Assembly: GCA_041395505.1 (NCBI GenBank)
Contig: JAWLAG010000001.1
Location: forward strand, 1,798,001-1,862,000
Origin: Steroidobacteraceae bacterium
GTDB taxonomy: Bacteria; Pseudomonadota; Gammaproteobacteria; Steroidobacterales; Steroidobacteraceae
DNA length: 64,000 nt
Reading direction: 5' to 3'
Positions 5,760 to 14,642 of this stretch are shown in pieces. Position 1 is the first letter of the stretch. Every line of letters begins with the position of its first letter. The notes beneath the pieces were generated by a model that was not told the origin of the DNA, searched no databases, and saw only the letters and a program-made list of their open reading frames with translations. The translations under genes were made by a program, and so were the position numbers.

Positions 5760-7472
5760 GGGTTTGGCGCGCGAGCGCGACTTGGCAACCGGACGCTCCT
5801 CGGCATCGGCACGTTGCAACATTTCGCGCGCGTGCTCACGGGCCTTCGATGTGATTTCGATGCCGCCGAGCATGCGCGCGAGCTCTTCGATGCGTTCCTC
5901 GGGAGTGAGGCTACGAATCGCAATGCGTGTGCTGCGACCGTCTGTCAGTTTGGTTACGCGCAAATGCTGGTGCGCCTGGCTGGCCACCTGGGCGAGGTGA
6001 GTCACGCACAGTGCCTGGCCACGATTGGCAAGGCTGCGCAACTCCTGGCCGACGATTTCAGCGACAGCACCGCCGACACCTGTATCGACTTCGTCGAAGA
6101 CCATGCAGCGGCTCTCGCGGGTCGCTCGTGTGACCTGTACGGCAAGCGACAGCCGCGATAACTCACCGCCCGATGCGACTTTCGCGACCGCACGCAATGG
6201 CTGGCCGGGGTTCGCCGTGACGCGGAACTCGACATTGTCATAGCCATGTGCCGCGGGTTCGGCGGACTCGAGCGGTGAGAGGTCGATCGTAAAGCGCCCG
6301 CCCGGCATGCCAAGCGTCTGCATGCGCGCCGTAATGTCGCGCGAGAGGATCCGTGCCGTCGCACTGCGCTTGGCGGACAGCTCCTTGGCCAAAGCCTGAT
6401 AGGTCGCGAGGGCCGCTTGCTGTTGCTTGCGCAGGTTCGCGAGGCTGTTCTCGGCATCGTCGAGCTCGCCAAGTTCGGCAGTGATCTGGGCCTGCCGAGC
6501 CGTCAACTCCGCAACCGGGGCGCGATGCTTGCGCGCAAGCTCCTCGATTGCCGACAGTCGGGTCTCGATGCGCTCCTGCGCTCCGACGTCGGTCTCCAGC
6601 GAATCGATGTAGCCGCGCAACAATGCTGCGGCTTCCTTGATCTGGATGGCGGCTGAATCGACCATGGGCAGCAGTTCGGCCAGCCGCGCATCGCTCGGCG
6701 CCGCAGCGCGCAGGGCAGCAAGCGCGCGACTGGCGTAGCTGTGGGCATTGCCATCCTCGGCCTCGTACAAGGCAGCCGCGGCGAGCTGGGCCGCCTGATC
6801 GAGCTTGCCGCGGTTCGCTAGCCGGCCCCGCTCAGCCTGCAGCTGCTCGTACTCGCCGGGTTGCAACGCGAGCGCTTCGAGTTCGCGCGCCTGGTAGCGC
6901 ATCATGTCGAGTCGCGCATCGCGATCGCGGGCGCGCGATTCGAGTTCGAGCGTGCGATTCAACAAGGCCAGCCAGGTGCGATGGGCGGCAGCGACACCAT
7001 CGGCCAGCAACTCCAGCTTTCCGAATGCATCCAGCAGTTCGCGCTGTGCGCTCGCGCGAGTCAGCGACTGAAATTCGTGTTGGCCATGGATATCGACCAG
7101 GTGTTCACCGACAGCGCGAAGTACCTGGATCGCGACGGCCTGGCCATTCAGGTAGGCACGGGAGCGACCATCATTGCCGACGACACGGCGCACGACCAGT
7201 TCATCCTCGTAGGGAATGGATTGTTCGTCGAGCAAGCCGCGCAGTGCAGCCGCTGGCTCCTGCAGGGCAAAAGTGGCGGATATCTCGGCGCGCTCGGCGC
7301 CGTGGCGCACCTGCTCTGCGGCGGCGCGGCCGCCCGCGGCCAGCTGCAAGGCATCGACGATGATCGACTTGCCCGCGCCGGTTTCGCCGGTCAAAACCGT
7401 CAGTGCGGGAGCAAACTCTATCTCCGCGGCGTCGATGATCGCGAGGTCGCTGATTTGCAGGTGTGTGAGCAT
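5751..7472 (-). CDS. recN: DNA repair protein RecN
   Basis: An SMC-like ATPase of 573 residues acting in double-strand-break repair. Walker A is GETGAGKS at 29-36. The HGQHEFQSL segment follows near 150, and a long coiled-coil middle separates the two ATPase halves. The C-terminal half has the ABC signature region GGELSRLSLAVQV and Walker B VFDEVDTGVGG. The tail is basic (SRSRAKPSA). nadK lies upstream on the same strand with a 9-bp gap, so nadK-recN probably form one transcript, as in many Gammaproteobacteria. In E. coli recN is LexA-regulated; no obvious LexA box was recognised here. Confidence 0.96.
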   Translation of the reverse strand: MLTHLQISDLAIIDAAEIEFAPALTVLTGETGAGKSIIVDALQLAAGGRAAAEQVRHGAERAEISATFALQEPAAALRGLLDEQSIPYEDELVVRRVVGNDGRSRAYLNGQAVAIQVLRAVGEHLVDIHGQHEFQSLTRASAQRELLDAFGKLELLADGVAAAHRTWLALLNRTLELESRARDRDARLDMMRYQARELEALALQPGEYEQLQAERGRLANRGKLDQAAQLAAAALYEAEDGNAHSYASRALAALRAAAPSDARLAELLPMVDSAAIQIKEAAALLRGYIDSLETDVGAQERIETRLSAIEELARKHRAPVAELTARQAQITAELGELDDAENSLANLRKQQQAALATYQALAKELSAKRSATARILSRDITARMQTLGMPGGRFTIDLSPLESAEPAAHGYDNVEFRVTANPGQPLRAVAKVASGGELSRLSLAVQVTRATRESRCMVFDEVDTGVGGAVAEIVGQELRSLANRGQALCVTHLAQVASQAHQHLRVTKLTDGRSTRIAIRSLTPEERIEELARMLGGIEITSKAREHAREMLQRADAEERPVAKSRSRAKPSA

Positions 7473-7481
7473 GGTCGCGTC

Positions 7482-8378
7482 CTAGCGCTCGGAGTGATTG
7501 CCGCCGCGGCCCCAATGCAACTTGGATCGCAGCAGCCGGTAATAATCGTAGTCCCGCGGGTGCAGAAGCTTGATGGCGTGCGGCGCAACTGCAACGCGTA
7601 TGGTCTGCCCTGGCTCTATTTCCGCCAGTACCTGCCCGTCGCACATGATCTGCGCGCGTGTCTCGTCGCGCTCATTGAGTGCGATTTCGATCTGGGCGGT
7701 TGCGGGAAGCACGATCGGGCGGTCCGATAGCGTGTGGGGGCAGATTGGAGTCAGGACCAGCACATCCAGTGTCGGTGCAACAATCGGCCCACCACAGGAC
7801 AAGGCGTAGGCGGTGGAGCCAGTGGCGGTGGCCACGATGACTCCATCGGCGCGATGGGTGTTGACGTAGGTGCCGTCGACGCGCGATTCGAAATCGACCA
7901 TGCGGCCCGTTTCGGCCTTCTGCAGCACGACGTCATTGAGCGCCATGCCTCGTGCCAGCGTCCTCGTGCCGTCGCGCAAAGTTACATCGAGCATGGCGCG
8001 AACGTCTTCGAGTCCATCGCCGTCGAGTATGGTCTCGAGCGCCTGGGCCGCATCCTGGGGCAGGATGTCGGTGAGAAATCCGAGCCGGCCGCGATTGATC
8101 CCCACCAACGGGACGTCGCGCCCGGCGACCAGTTGCGCGGCCCGCAGCAAGGTGCCGTCGCCGCCGACCGCTATCACCAGGTTTGCCTTGTGCAGCAGTT
8201 CGGATTCCGCAATGGCCTCAACCTCATCAGGTAGATCCGTCGAGCCAGTGTCGGCAGCGACGAATACGGCAATGCCGCGCGCGCGCAGGACCTGCGCAGT
8301 CGCTGCGACCGATTCGCGCACTCTATGATCCGACAGACGGCCAACGATGGCGCAGCCGTCCACCCGCATCCGAGGCAT
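7482..8378 (-). CDS. nadK: NAD kinase
   Basis: A protein of 298 residues that phosphorylates NAD to NADP using ATP or polyphosphate. The signature GGDGTLL is at 72-78, preceded by LVIAV. NRGRLGFLTDI (substrate region), ALNDVVL and the DGVIVATATGSTAYALSCGGPIV block complete the fold. It is first in the nadK-recN unit and divergent from hrcA. No anomaly seen. Confidence 0.96.
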   Translation of the reverse strand: MPRMRVDGCAIVGRLSDHRVRESVAATAQVLRARGIAVFVAADTGSTDLPDEVEAIAESELLHKANLVIAVGGDGTLLRAAQLVAGRDVPLVGINRGRLGFLTDILPQDAAQALETILDGDGLEDVRAMLDVTLRDGTRTLARGMALNDVVLQKAETGRMVDFESRVDGTYVNTHRADGVIVATATGSTAYALSCGGPIVAPTLDVLVLTPICPHTLSDRPIVLPATAQIEIALNERDETRAQIMCDGQVLAEIEPGQTIRVAVAPHAIKLLHPRDYDYYRLLRSKLHWGRGGNHSER

Positions 8379-8567
8379 TGCATCACTTTCTGAAACCGCA
8401 AGGACTGTCGCTTTTTAACATGTGGCGCGACTGGTTCCAATGTGATCTGGTGCACGAAACGGTGTGATTCATGCCTAGCGACCTGTCTTGACGCGACTTG
8501 GGTCACACGGTTAGCTTTGATCGGCTGGTGGTGTGGTTTTTTTCAGAAAATCAGAGCGTTAGCGGAA
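8379..8567. promoter_or_regulatory. nadK-hrcA divergent intergenic region
   Basis: These 189 bp lie between divergent starts and must hold promoters for both sides. The hrcA-side strand contains TTGACG near 8488 but no good partner -10 hexamer at 17 bp. There is a T-run (GTGGTTTTTTTC) near 8535. I found no CIRCE inverted repeat (TTAGCACTC-N9-GAGTGCTAA), the usual HrcA operator. Confidence 0.4.
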
Positions 8568-9623
8568 ATGACCCAAGTCCAGGGCGATGACAAGCTGAAC
8601 GACCGCGCGCAGCAACTGCTGCGAACACTGGTCGAGGCCTATATTCGCGACGGGCAACCGGTGGCGTCGCGCTCCTTGAGCCGCGAATCCGGACTCAATC
8701 TGTCCTCTGCGACCATTCGCAATGTCATGGCCGATCTCGAAGAGCTGGGCTTCGTCGTTTCGCCGCATACCTCGTCGGGCAGGATCCCGACCGACAAGGG
8801 TTATCGATTCTTCGTCGATACGCTGTTGCGCGTGCAGCCACTCGAAAGTGCCGCAATTCATACCTTGCGTGAGCAATTGTTGAACCCTGCCGACAGTTCC
8901 CAGGCATTGATCGCAACGGCCTCGCAATTGCTCTCGAATGTCACGCGCCTCGCTGGCGTCGTGACCATGCCGCGAAAGTCCCACGCCCAGCTCACCCAGA
9001 TCGAGTTTGTCGGTCTGTCAGAGAAGCGCATTCTCGCCATCCTCGTTTTCGATGATCGTGAAGTGCAGAACCGGATCATCGTGCATGACCGCTATTTCGC
9101 AGCCGATGAACTGAAACGGGCTGCGAATTTCCTCAATGAGCAGTTTCGCGGCCGCACCCTGCAGCAACTGCGCAGCGAAATAGTCAAGCAGTTGAAGGAG
9201 GCGCGCGAGCACATGAATCAGGTCATGCTCGACGCGATCAGTTTTGCTGAGCGAGTGTTTCCCGCGGATGACGAGCGCCTCGAATACGTTATCGCCGGAG
9301 AGACCAACCTCATGGGCGTGGCGGAACTGTCCAATGTCGAGAAGCTGCGCAAGCTCTTCGAGGCATTCAACGAGAAACGCGACGTCCTGTCGCTGCTCGA
9401 TCACACCCTGAAGGCCGCTGGCGTGCAGATTTTCATCGGCCAGGAATCGGGGCACCACGTTCTCGATGACTGCAGCGTGGTGACGGCGCCTTATAGCGCG
9501 GACAACGAAGTGGTCGGCGTGCTGGGCGTCATCGGTCCGACCCGTATGGCCTATGAGCGGGTCATACCCATCGTGGATGTCACTGCCAGATTGCTCGGCG
9601 CGGCCTTGAATTCACGCCGCTGA
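8568..9623 (+). CDS. hrcA: Heat-inducible transcription repressor HrcA
   Basis: A repressor of 351 residues for class I heat-shock genes. The N-terminal winged helix is clear: AQQLLRTLVEAYIRDGQPVASRSL, then LNLSSATIRNVMADLEELGFVVSPHTSSGRIPTDKGYRFFVD. The GAF-like C-terminal domain ends ERVIPIVDVTARLLG. The ATG at 8568 matches the family start; the open frame extends upstream by 42 residues that look non-coding. It heads hrcA-grpE-dnaK-dnaJ. The grpE promoter overlaps its stop codon. Confidence 0.95.
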   Translation: MTQVQGDDKLNDRAQQLLRTLVEAYIRDGQPVASRSLSRESGLNLSSATIRNVMADLEELGFVVSPHTSSGRIPTDKGYRFFVDTLLRVQPLESAAIHTLREQLLNPADSSQALIATASQLLSNVTRLAGVVTMPRKSHAQLTQIEFVGLSEKRILAILVFDDREVQNRIIVHDRYFAADELKRAANFLNEQFRGRTLQQLRSEIVKQLKEAREHMNQVMLDAISFAERVFPADDERLEYVIAGETNLMGVAELSNVEKLRKLFEAFNEKRDVLSLLDHTLKAAGVQIFIGQESGHHVLDDCSVVTAPYSADNEVVGVLGVIGPTRMAYERVIPIVDVTARLLGAALNSRR

Positions 9624-9632
9624 TCCCCATAG
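9605..9632 (+). promoter_or_regulatory. Sigma-32-type promoter for grpE-dnaK
   Basis: CTTGAA at 9605-9610 and CCCCAT at 9625-9630 are separated by 14 bp, matching the RpoH consensus (CTTGAAA, 11-16 bp, CCCCATNT). The -35 lies inside the last codons of hrcA and the -10 follows its TGA. Transcription would start near 9638, about 75 bp before the grpE ATG. Confidence 0.7.
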
Positions 9633-9714
9633 TCGTGGTTTAAGATGACTGTGCCAGCGGGCAGGTCGGCGGTGCCGGCTTGCCATAACTAATTGAAAAT
9701 ACTGGAGTTCTAAC

Positions 9715-10290
9715 ATGCCTGACACCGGTCAGGAAGCTACCGACAAAGCCGGCGAGCCAGCGATTGCCGGCGAGGAAACCGTCGTTCTGCCCGAATCTGC
9801 GGCCGTGGTGGATGATCTGACCCAGTTGCGCAGCGAGCTGGCCGCAAGTGAGGAGCGCGCGCGCGGCCACTGGGAGCAATACCTGCGTGCCGCAGCGGAA
9901 CTCGACAATGTGCGCAAGCGCGCCCAGCGCGACGTCGAGCAGGCGCACAAATTCGGCGCCGAACGGCTGGCGCAGGAGCTGCTGCCGGTCAAGGATAGCC
10001 TCGATCTCGCCATCGCGAATGCGGACAAGGCCGACGTCGCGGCACTGGTAGCCGGGCAGGCCGCAACGGCGAAATTGCTCGAACAGGCTTTACAGCGTTG
10101 CGACGTGGTCACCATCGACCCGCACGGCGAGCCCTTCGACGCGAGCGTGCATGAGGCCGTGCTGGCCCAACCCTCGAGCGATGTCGAGCCCAACACCGTG
10201 TTGAGTGTCGTGCAACGCGGCTATCAGCTGCGCGGCCGACTACTGCGTCCGGCGCGGGTGATCGTGGCGAAGGCCCCGGACGAATCTTGA
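9715..10290 (+). CDS. grpE: Nucleotide exchange factor GrpE
   Basis: The protein has 191 residues and releases ADP from DnaK. An acidic N-terminus leads into a long coiled coil (about 35-85, including WEQYLRAAAELDNVRKRAQRDVEQA) and a C-terminal beta domain with GEPFDASVHEAV and NTVLSVVQRGYQLRGRLLRPARVIVAK. A GGAG ribosome site lies 8 bp before the ATG. It stands between hrcA and dnaK and is likely driven by the sigma-32 promoter at 9605. Confidence 0.96.
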   Translation: MPDTGQEATDKAGEPAIAGEETVVLPESAAVVDDLTQLRSELAASEERARGHWEQYLRAAAELDNVRKRAQRDVEQAHKFGAERLAQELLPVKDSLDLAIANADKADVAALVAGQAATAKLLEQALQRCDVVTIDPHGEPFDASVHEAVLAQPSSDVEPNTVLSVVQRGYQLRGRLLRPARVIVAKAPDES

Positions 10291-10362
10291 AAATCGCCGG
10301 TGCAGACCTCATAGAAAGTGCCAACAGGTTAACGAACCAAGCTATTTCCGGAGTGTGGTGAA

Positions 10363-12321
10363 ATGTCCAAGGTGATAGGAATCGATCTCGGGACCACGAA
10401 TTCGTGTGTTGCTGTCATCGAAGGTGGCAAACCCCGCGTAATCGAAAACAGCGAAGGCGATCGCACCACGCCGTCGATCGTGGCATTTGGCAAGGACAAC
10501 GAAGTGCTGGTGGGCCAGTCCGCCAAGCGCCAGGCGGTCACAAATCCCAAGAACACCCTGTTCGCCGTGAAGCGGCTCATCGGCCGGCGGTTCGACGACG
10601 AAGTGGTTCGCCGCGACATTGACATGGTGCCCTACAAGATTGCCAAGGCGGACAATGGCGACGCCTGGGTGGAGGCCAATGGCAAGCCGATGGCACCACC
10701 GGAAATCTCCGCTCGTGTCCTCATGAAAATGAAAAAGACCGCGGAGGATTATCTCGGCGAGCCCGTGACGGAAGCCGTCATTACCGTGCCGGCATACTTC
10801 AACGATTCGCAGCGCCAGGCCACCAAGGATGCGGGTCGCATTGCGGGGCTCACTGTCAAGCGCATCATCAATGAGCCGACCGCGGCAGCGCTTGCCTATG
10901 GACTCGACAAATCCGGCGGCGATCGCAAGATTGCGGTTTACGACCTGGGCGGCGGCACCTTCGACGTGTCGATCATCGAGATCGCGGAAGTCGACGGCGA
11001 GCGTCAGTTCGAGGTTCTCTCGACCAACGGCGACACCTTCCTGGGCGGCGAGGACTTCGATCTCAGGATCATCGACTTCCTTGCCGGCGAATTCCAGAAG
11101 GAATCCGGCGTCGACGTGCGCAAGGATCCACTGGCCGTACAGCGACTGAAAGAGGCGGCGGAGAAGGCGAAGATCGAGCTGTCTTCGAGTCAACAGACCG
11201 ACGTCAATCTGCCGTACATCACCGCGGATGCATCGGGTCCGAAACACCTCAATATCAAATTGACGCGCGCCAAACTCGAGTCGCTCGTCGAGGAGTTGGT
11301 CAAGCGCACCATTGGACCTTGCCGCACGGCGTTGAAGGACGCTGAACTCGATCCATCAGAGGTGGCGGAGGTCATCCTGGTTGGTGGTCAGACGCGGATG
11401 CCTCTGGTGCAGAAGTACGTCAAGGAATTTTTCGGCAAGGAGCCTCGCAAGGACGTCAATCCTGACGAGGCTGTTGCGGTGGGCGCGGCAATCCAGGCTG
11501 GCGTGCTCGCCGGAGATGTCAAAGACGTCCTGCTGCTCGATGTTACGCCGCTGTCCCTCGGTATCGAGACGCTCGGCGGCATTCGTACCAAGCTGATCGA
11601 AAAGAACACCACGATTCCCACCAAGGCGTCGCAGGTGTTCTCGACTGCGGACGATAACCAGACGGCTGTAACCATTCATGTGCTGCAGGGCGAGCGCGAG
11701 CGCGCCAGCGAGAACAAGTCCCTTGGCAAGTTCGACCTGACGGATATACCGCCCGCGCCGCGTGGCATGCCACAGGTGGAAGTGTCTTTCGACATCGACG
11801 CCAATGGCATATTGCACGTGTCTGCAAAGGACAAAGCCACGGGCAAGGAGCAGAAAATCGTCATCAAGGCGAGCTCTGGACTGTCCGAGGACGAAATCAA
11901 GCGCATGGTCGGCGATGCCGAGGCACATGCGGCCGAGGACCGCAAGTTCCGCGAGCTGGTCGAAACCCGAAACCAGGCGGACGCTCTCTTGCACGGCGTC
12001 GAGAAGACGCTGACCGAACTCGGCGAGAAAGTCGCCGGAGCGGATCGCGCCGCTGTCGAATCGGCCGCCGCAGACCTCAAGGCCGTCTTGAAGGGCGACG
12101 ACAAGGATGCGATCGCGAAGAAGACCGAAGCGCTGGCTACGGCCTCTGCCAAGATCATGCAGCAGGCCTATGCGGCGGGCGATGGTGCGGCGGGCAGCGC
12201 GAGCGGAGGTGGCGATCAGGGCGCGGCCGGTGGTGGCGCGGATGCCGGCAAAGGCGATGACGTGGTCGATGCGGAGTTCGAGGAAGTCAAAGACGACAAA
12301 GGCCCACGCAAGTCGGCCTGA
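10363..12321 (+). CDS. dnaK: Molecular chaperone DnaK (Hsp70)
   Basis: An Hsp70 of 652 residues. ATPase phosphate-binding motifs are DLGTTNSCVAVIEGG at the start and DLGGGTFDVSIIEI near 195; IINEPTAAALAYGLDKS and GGQTRMPLVQ follow. The substrate-binding domain begins after LLLDVTPLSLGIETLGG near 390, and the lid runs to the Gly/Ala/Asp-rich tail, with DDVVDAEFEEVKDDK near the end as in other proteobacterial DnaK. It works with GrpE and DnaJ encoded on either side. Confidence 0.98.
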   Translation: MSKVIGIDLGTTNSCVAVIEGGKPRVIENSEGDRTTPSIVAFGKDNEVLVGQSAKRQAVTNPKNTLFAVKRLIGRRFDDEVVRRDIDMVPYKIAKADNGDAWVEANGKPMAPPEISARVLMKMKKTAEDYLGEPVTEAVITVPAYFNDSQRQATKDAGRIAGLTVKRIINEPTAAALAYGLDKSGGDRKIAVYDLGGGTFDVSIIEIAEVDGERQFEVLSTNGDTFLGGEDFDLRIIDFLAGEFQKESGVDVRKDPLAVQRLKEAAEKAKIELSSSQQTDVNLPYITADASGPKHLNIKLTRAKLESLVEELVKRTIGPCRTALKDAELDPSEVAEVILVGGQTRMPLVQKYVKEFFGKEPRKDVNPDEAVAVGAAIQAGVLAGDVKDVLLLDVTPLSLGIETLGGIRTKLIEKNTTIPTKASQVFSTADDNQTAVTIHVLQGERERASENKSLGKFDLTDIPPAPRGMPQVEVSFDIDANGILHVSAKDKATGKEQKIVIKASSGLSEDEIKRMVGDAEAHAAEDRKFRELVETRNQADALLHGVEKTLTELGEKVAGADRAAVESAAADLKAVLKGDDKDAIAKKTEALATASAKIMQQAYAAGDGAAGSASGGGDQGAAGGGADAGKGDDVVDAEFEEVKDDKGPRKSA

Positions 12322-12347
12322 CCTCGAGGCCGCTGTCTTGTAAGCTG

Positions 12348-12380
12348 GCCGCCGCGTCGCTCATCCGGCGCGGCGGCTTT
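12348..12380 (+). terminator. Hairpin between dnaK and dnaJ, likely partial terminator
   Basis: GCCGCCGCG at 12348-12356 and its exact reverse complement at 12369-12377 enclose a 12-nt loop and are followed by TTTGT. The stem is entirely G-C. Its position between dnaK and dnaJ suggests attenuation that lowers dnaJ relative to dnaK, as known for dnaKJ in other bacteria; this effect is inferred. Confidence 0.6.
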
Positions 12381-12400
12381 GTATTGTCCGATGGCAAGTG

Positions 12401-13540
12401 ATGGCAAAACGCGACTATTACAAAATTCTCGACGTACCGCGCAATGCGGCCGAAGCCGATATCAAGAAGGCCTATCGGCGCCTCGCGATGAAATACCATC
12501 CGGACCGCAACCCGGGCGACAAGGAGGCCGAGGAGCATTTCAAGGAGGCCAAGGAGGCCTATGAAGTGCTGTCCGATGCACAGCAGCGCGCCGTCTACGA
12601 CCAGCATGGCCACGCGGGCGTCGAGGCTGCCAAAGCCGGCCAGCCGGGCGGCGGATTTTCCGGAGGCGACGCCTTCGGCGACATATTCGGCGAGGTATTC
12701 GGCGATATCTTCGGCGGTGGGCGCCGTGGCCGCGCCAACCAGGTATTTCGCGGTGCAGATCTGCGCTATGAGCTGACGCTCGACCTGCGTCAGGCCGTCT
12801 TCGGCCACGAAGTCGAAATCGAAGTTCCAAAACTCGTCAGCTGCGACGTATGCGGTGGCACAGGTGCCGCAAAGGGTTCGAATCCCGAGGTCTGTCCAAC
12901 CTGCAATGGCAACGGCCAGGTGCGCATGTCACAGGGCTTCTTCCAGTTGCAGCAAACCTGTCCGCGGTGCCGCGGCAGCGGCAAGGTCGTGAAGAACCCC
13001 TGCGACAACTGCCTGGGACAAGGCCGCATCCGGCGCAGCAAGCGGCTTTCGGTCAAGATTCCCGCCGGTGTCGATACCGGTGATCGCATCCGACTCGCGG
13101 GCGAAGGCGAAGCCGGACCCAATGGCGGTCCGCCGGGGGACTTGTATGTCGAAATTCGTGTCGGCGATCACGACATCTTCGAGCGCGACGGCGAGCACCT
13201 GTCCTGCGAAGTGCCGGTATCGTTCGCGACCGCCTCGATCGGCGGATCAGTGGAAGTACCAACGCTCGATGGGCAGGTGATGCTCAAGATCCCCGCGGGC
13301 ACGCAGTCGGGGCGGATTTTTCGATTGCGCGGCAAGGGCGTCAAGCCGGTGCGTGGCGCGACCGCGGGCGATTTGTTCTGCCGTGTAATGGTCGAAACAC
13401 CAGTCAACCTGAGCAGCGAACAAAAAGAACTGCTGCGCAAGCTGGATGCATCGCTACGAGCGGGTGGCGACCGGCATTCGCCACGCGAGAAGTCCTTCTT
13501 CGACGGTGTCCGTCGGTTTTTCACTGGCGGTGCGGGCTGA
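12401..13540 (+). CDS. dnaJ: Chaperone protein DnaJ (Hsp40)
   Basis: A type I J-protein of 379 residues. The J domain occupies 1-70 with HPD in KYHPDRNPGDKEAEE. A Gly/Phe-rich segment follows, with DIFGEVFGDIFGGG. The zinc domain has four CxxCxGxG repeats: CDVCGGTG, CPTCNGNG, CPRCRGSG and CDNCLGQG. The C-terminal substrate domains follow. The ATG at 12401 is chosen over an adjacent in-frame GTG (12398), as the family begins MAKRDYY. Its TGA overlaps the dapB ATG. Confidence 0.97.
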   Translation: MAKRDYYKILDVPRNAAEADIKKAYRRLAMKYHPDRNPGDKEAEEHFKEAKEAYEVLSDAQQRAVYDQHGHAGVEAAKAGQPGGGFSGGDAFGDIFGEVFGDIFGGGRRGRANQVFRGADLRYELTLDLRQAVFGHEVEIEVPKLVSCDVCGGTGAAKGSNPEVCPTCNGNGQVRMSQGFFQLQQTCPRCRGSGKVVKNPCDNCLGQGRIRRSKRLSVKIPAGVDTGDRIRLAGEGEAGPNGGPPGDLYVEIRVGDHDIFERDGEHLSCEVPVSFATASIGGSVEVPTLDGQVMLKIPAGTQSGRIFRLRGKGVKPVRGATAGDLFCRVMVETPVNLSSEQKELLRKLDASLRAGGDRHSPREKSFFDGVRRFFTGGAG

Positions 13541-14364
13541 TGGCCGGCCCACAGGCCGATGATGTGCGCGAGCCGCTGCTGATCATCGGTGCCGCGGGCC
13601 GCATGGGACGGACACTGGTACGGGCGAGCCTCGAGTCCGGCGACCTGCGACTCGGTGCGGCGGTTGATCGCGTTGGCAGCCCGTACATCGGGCGCGATGC
13701 CTGCGAGCTCGCCGACGCGGTGCGTGGCGGTGTCCCGGTCAGCGATGACCTGCACAAGGCGCTAGGCCATTGCAAGGTCGCGGTCGATTTCAGTCACGCC
13801 GATTCGGTTGCCGCGCACGCGACGGCTTGCGCGGCGGCCGGCGTTCCACTTCTCGTCGGCACGACCGGGGTCGACCCCGAGGCCGAGGAGTCGTTCGCTG
13901 CGGCTGCCCGGTCGATTCCCCTGCTGGTCGCAGCCAATACCAGCATTGGTGTCAACTTGCTGATCGAGCTGGTTCGCCAGAGCGCTGCGGCACTGAAGGC
14001 AGGGTGGGATATCGAGATCTTCGAAGCTCACCACCGGCACAAACGGGACGCTCCCTCCGGCACCGCCCTGGCGCTCGGCCGGGCAGCGGCGGAAGGCCGC
14101 CAGATGTCCCTCGACCAGGTGGCCCGGTTTGCGAGGCAGGGAAAGGATGAGCTGCGGCGCAGCGGGGAAATCGGCTTCGCGGTCCAACGCGGCGGCAGTA
14201 TTGTCGGCGAGCATCAGGTCGCGTTTTGCGGCGAGTCGGAGGTACTGACCCTGGCCCACAGTGCGACTGATAGAATGGTGTTTGCGCGTGGTGCGCTCCA
14301 CGCTGCCGCCTGGTTGCGGGGACGCCCGCCGGGTCGTTACCACATGCGGGACGTAGTTGCCTAA
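13540..14364 (+). CDS. dapB: 4-hydroxy-tetrahydrodipicolinate reductase
   Basis: A protein of 274 residues for the NAD(P)H-dependent step of lysine and meso-diaminopimelate synthesis. The Rossmann motif IIGAAGRMGR is at 15-24, GTTGVD near 107, ANTSIGVNLL near 131-140 and the catalytic signature EAHHRHKRDAPSGTAL at 161-176. Its ATG overlaps the dnaJ stop (TGATG), so lysine/cell-wall synthesis is coupled to the chaperone operon, a linkage seen in related genomes. Confidence 0.96.
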   Translation: MAGPQADDVREPLLIIGAAGRMGRTLVRASLESGDLRLGAAVDRVGSPYIGRDACELADAVRGGVPVSDDLHKALGHCKVAVDFSHADSVAAHATACAAAGVPLLVGTTGVDPEAEESFAAAARSIPLLVAANTSIGVNLLIELVRQSAAALKAGWDIEIFEAHHRHKRDAPSGTALALGRAAAEGRQMSLDQVARFARQGKDELRRSGEIGFAVQRGGSIVGEHQVAFCGESEVLTLAHSATDRMVFARGALHAAAWLRGRPPGRYHMRDVVA

Positions 14365-14462
14365 GAATCAATAGGTTATCGAGTAATAGTGGCACTGTTT
14401 CGAGGTAAAGTGAACCAACGACTGACAGCACTCATAATCCACGAATTGCCCCCCAAATTACA

Positions 14463-14491
14463 TGGACACCCGGGGGGTCCGATCGTAGAAT
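14463..14491 (+). promoter_or_regulatory. Sigma-70-type promoter for carAB
   Basis: TGGACA at 14463-14468 and TAGAAT at 14486-14491 with exactly 17 bp between them (5 of 6 and 4 of 6 consensus matches). Transcription would begin near 14498, giving a leader of about 145 nt before carA that contains the hairpin at 14529-14559. Confidence 0.6.
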
Positions 14492-14528
14492 TTCCGCGTA
14501 ATCCGATTAGCGGGTTAGTCCGTGCAAG

Positions 14529-14562
14529 GCGGGAGGATGTTCGCAAGAACTCCTCCCGCTTT
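14529..14562 (+). terminator. Leader hairpin of carA, possible attenuator
   Basis: GCGGGAGGA at 14529-14537 pairs with TCCTCCCGC at 14551-14559; the inner GTTC/GAAC arms close on a GCAA tetraloop (GNRA class), with one bulged T, and TTTGT follows. The element sits about 30 nt after the predicted start and 83 nt before carA. It resembles an attenuator, although the U-tract is short. Confidence 0.55.
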
Positions 14563-14642
14563 GTGCATCAGCGCATCGCCATGGCAGCAGCGACTCGCGC
14601 TCGTATCAACAAGGCCTGCCATCGGGGCAAAGGGAACTCCGA

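Noticed and set aside
8379..8567. CIRCE operator upstream of hrcA
   Set aside because: TTAGC words occur but without the matching inverted half at the 9-bp spacing.
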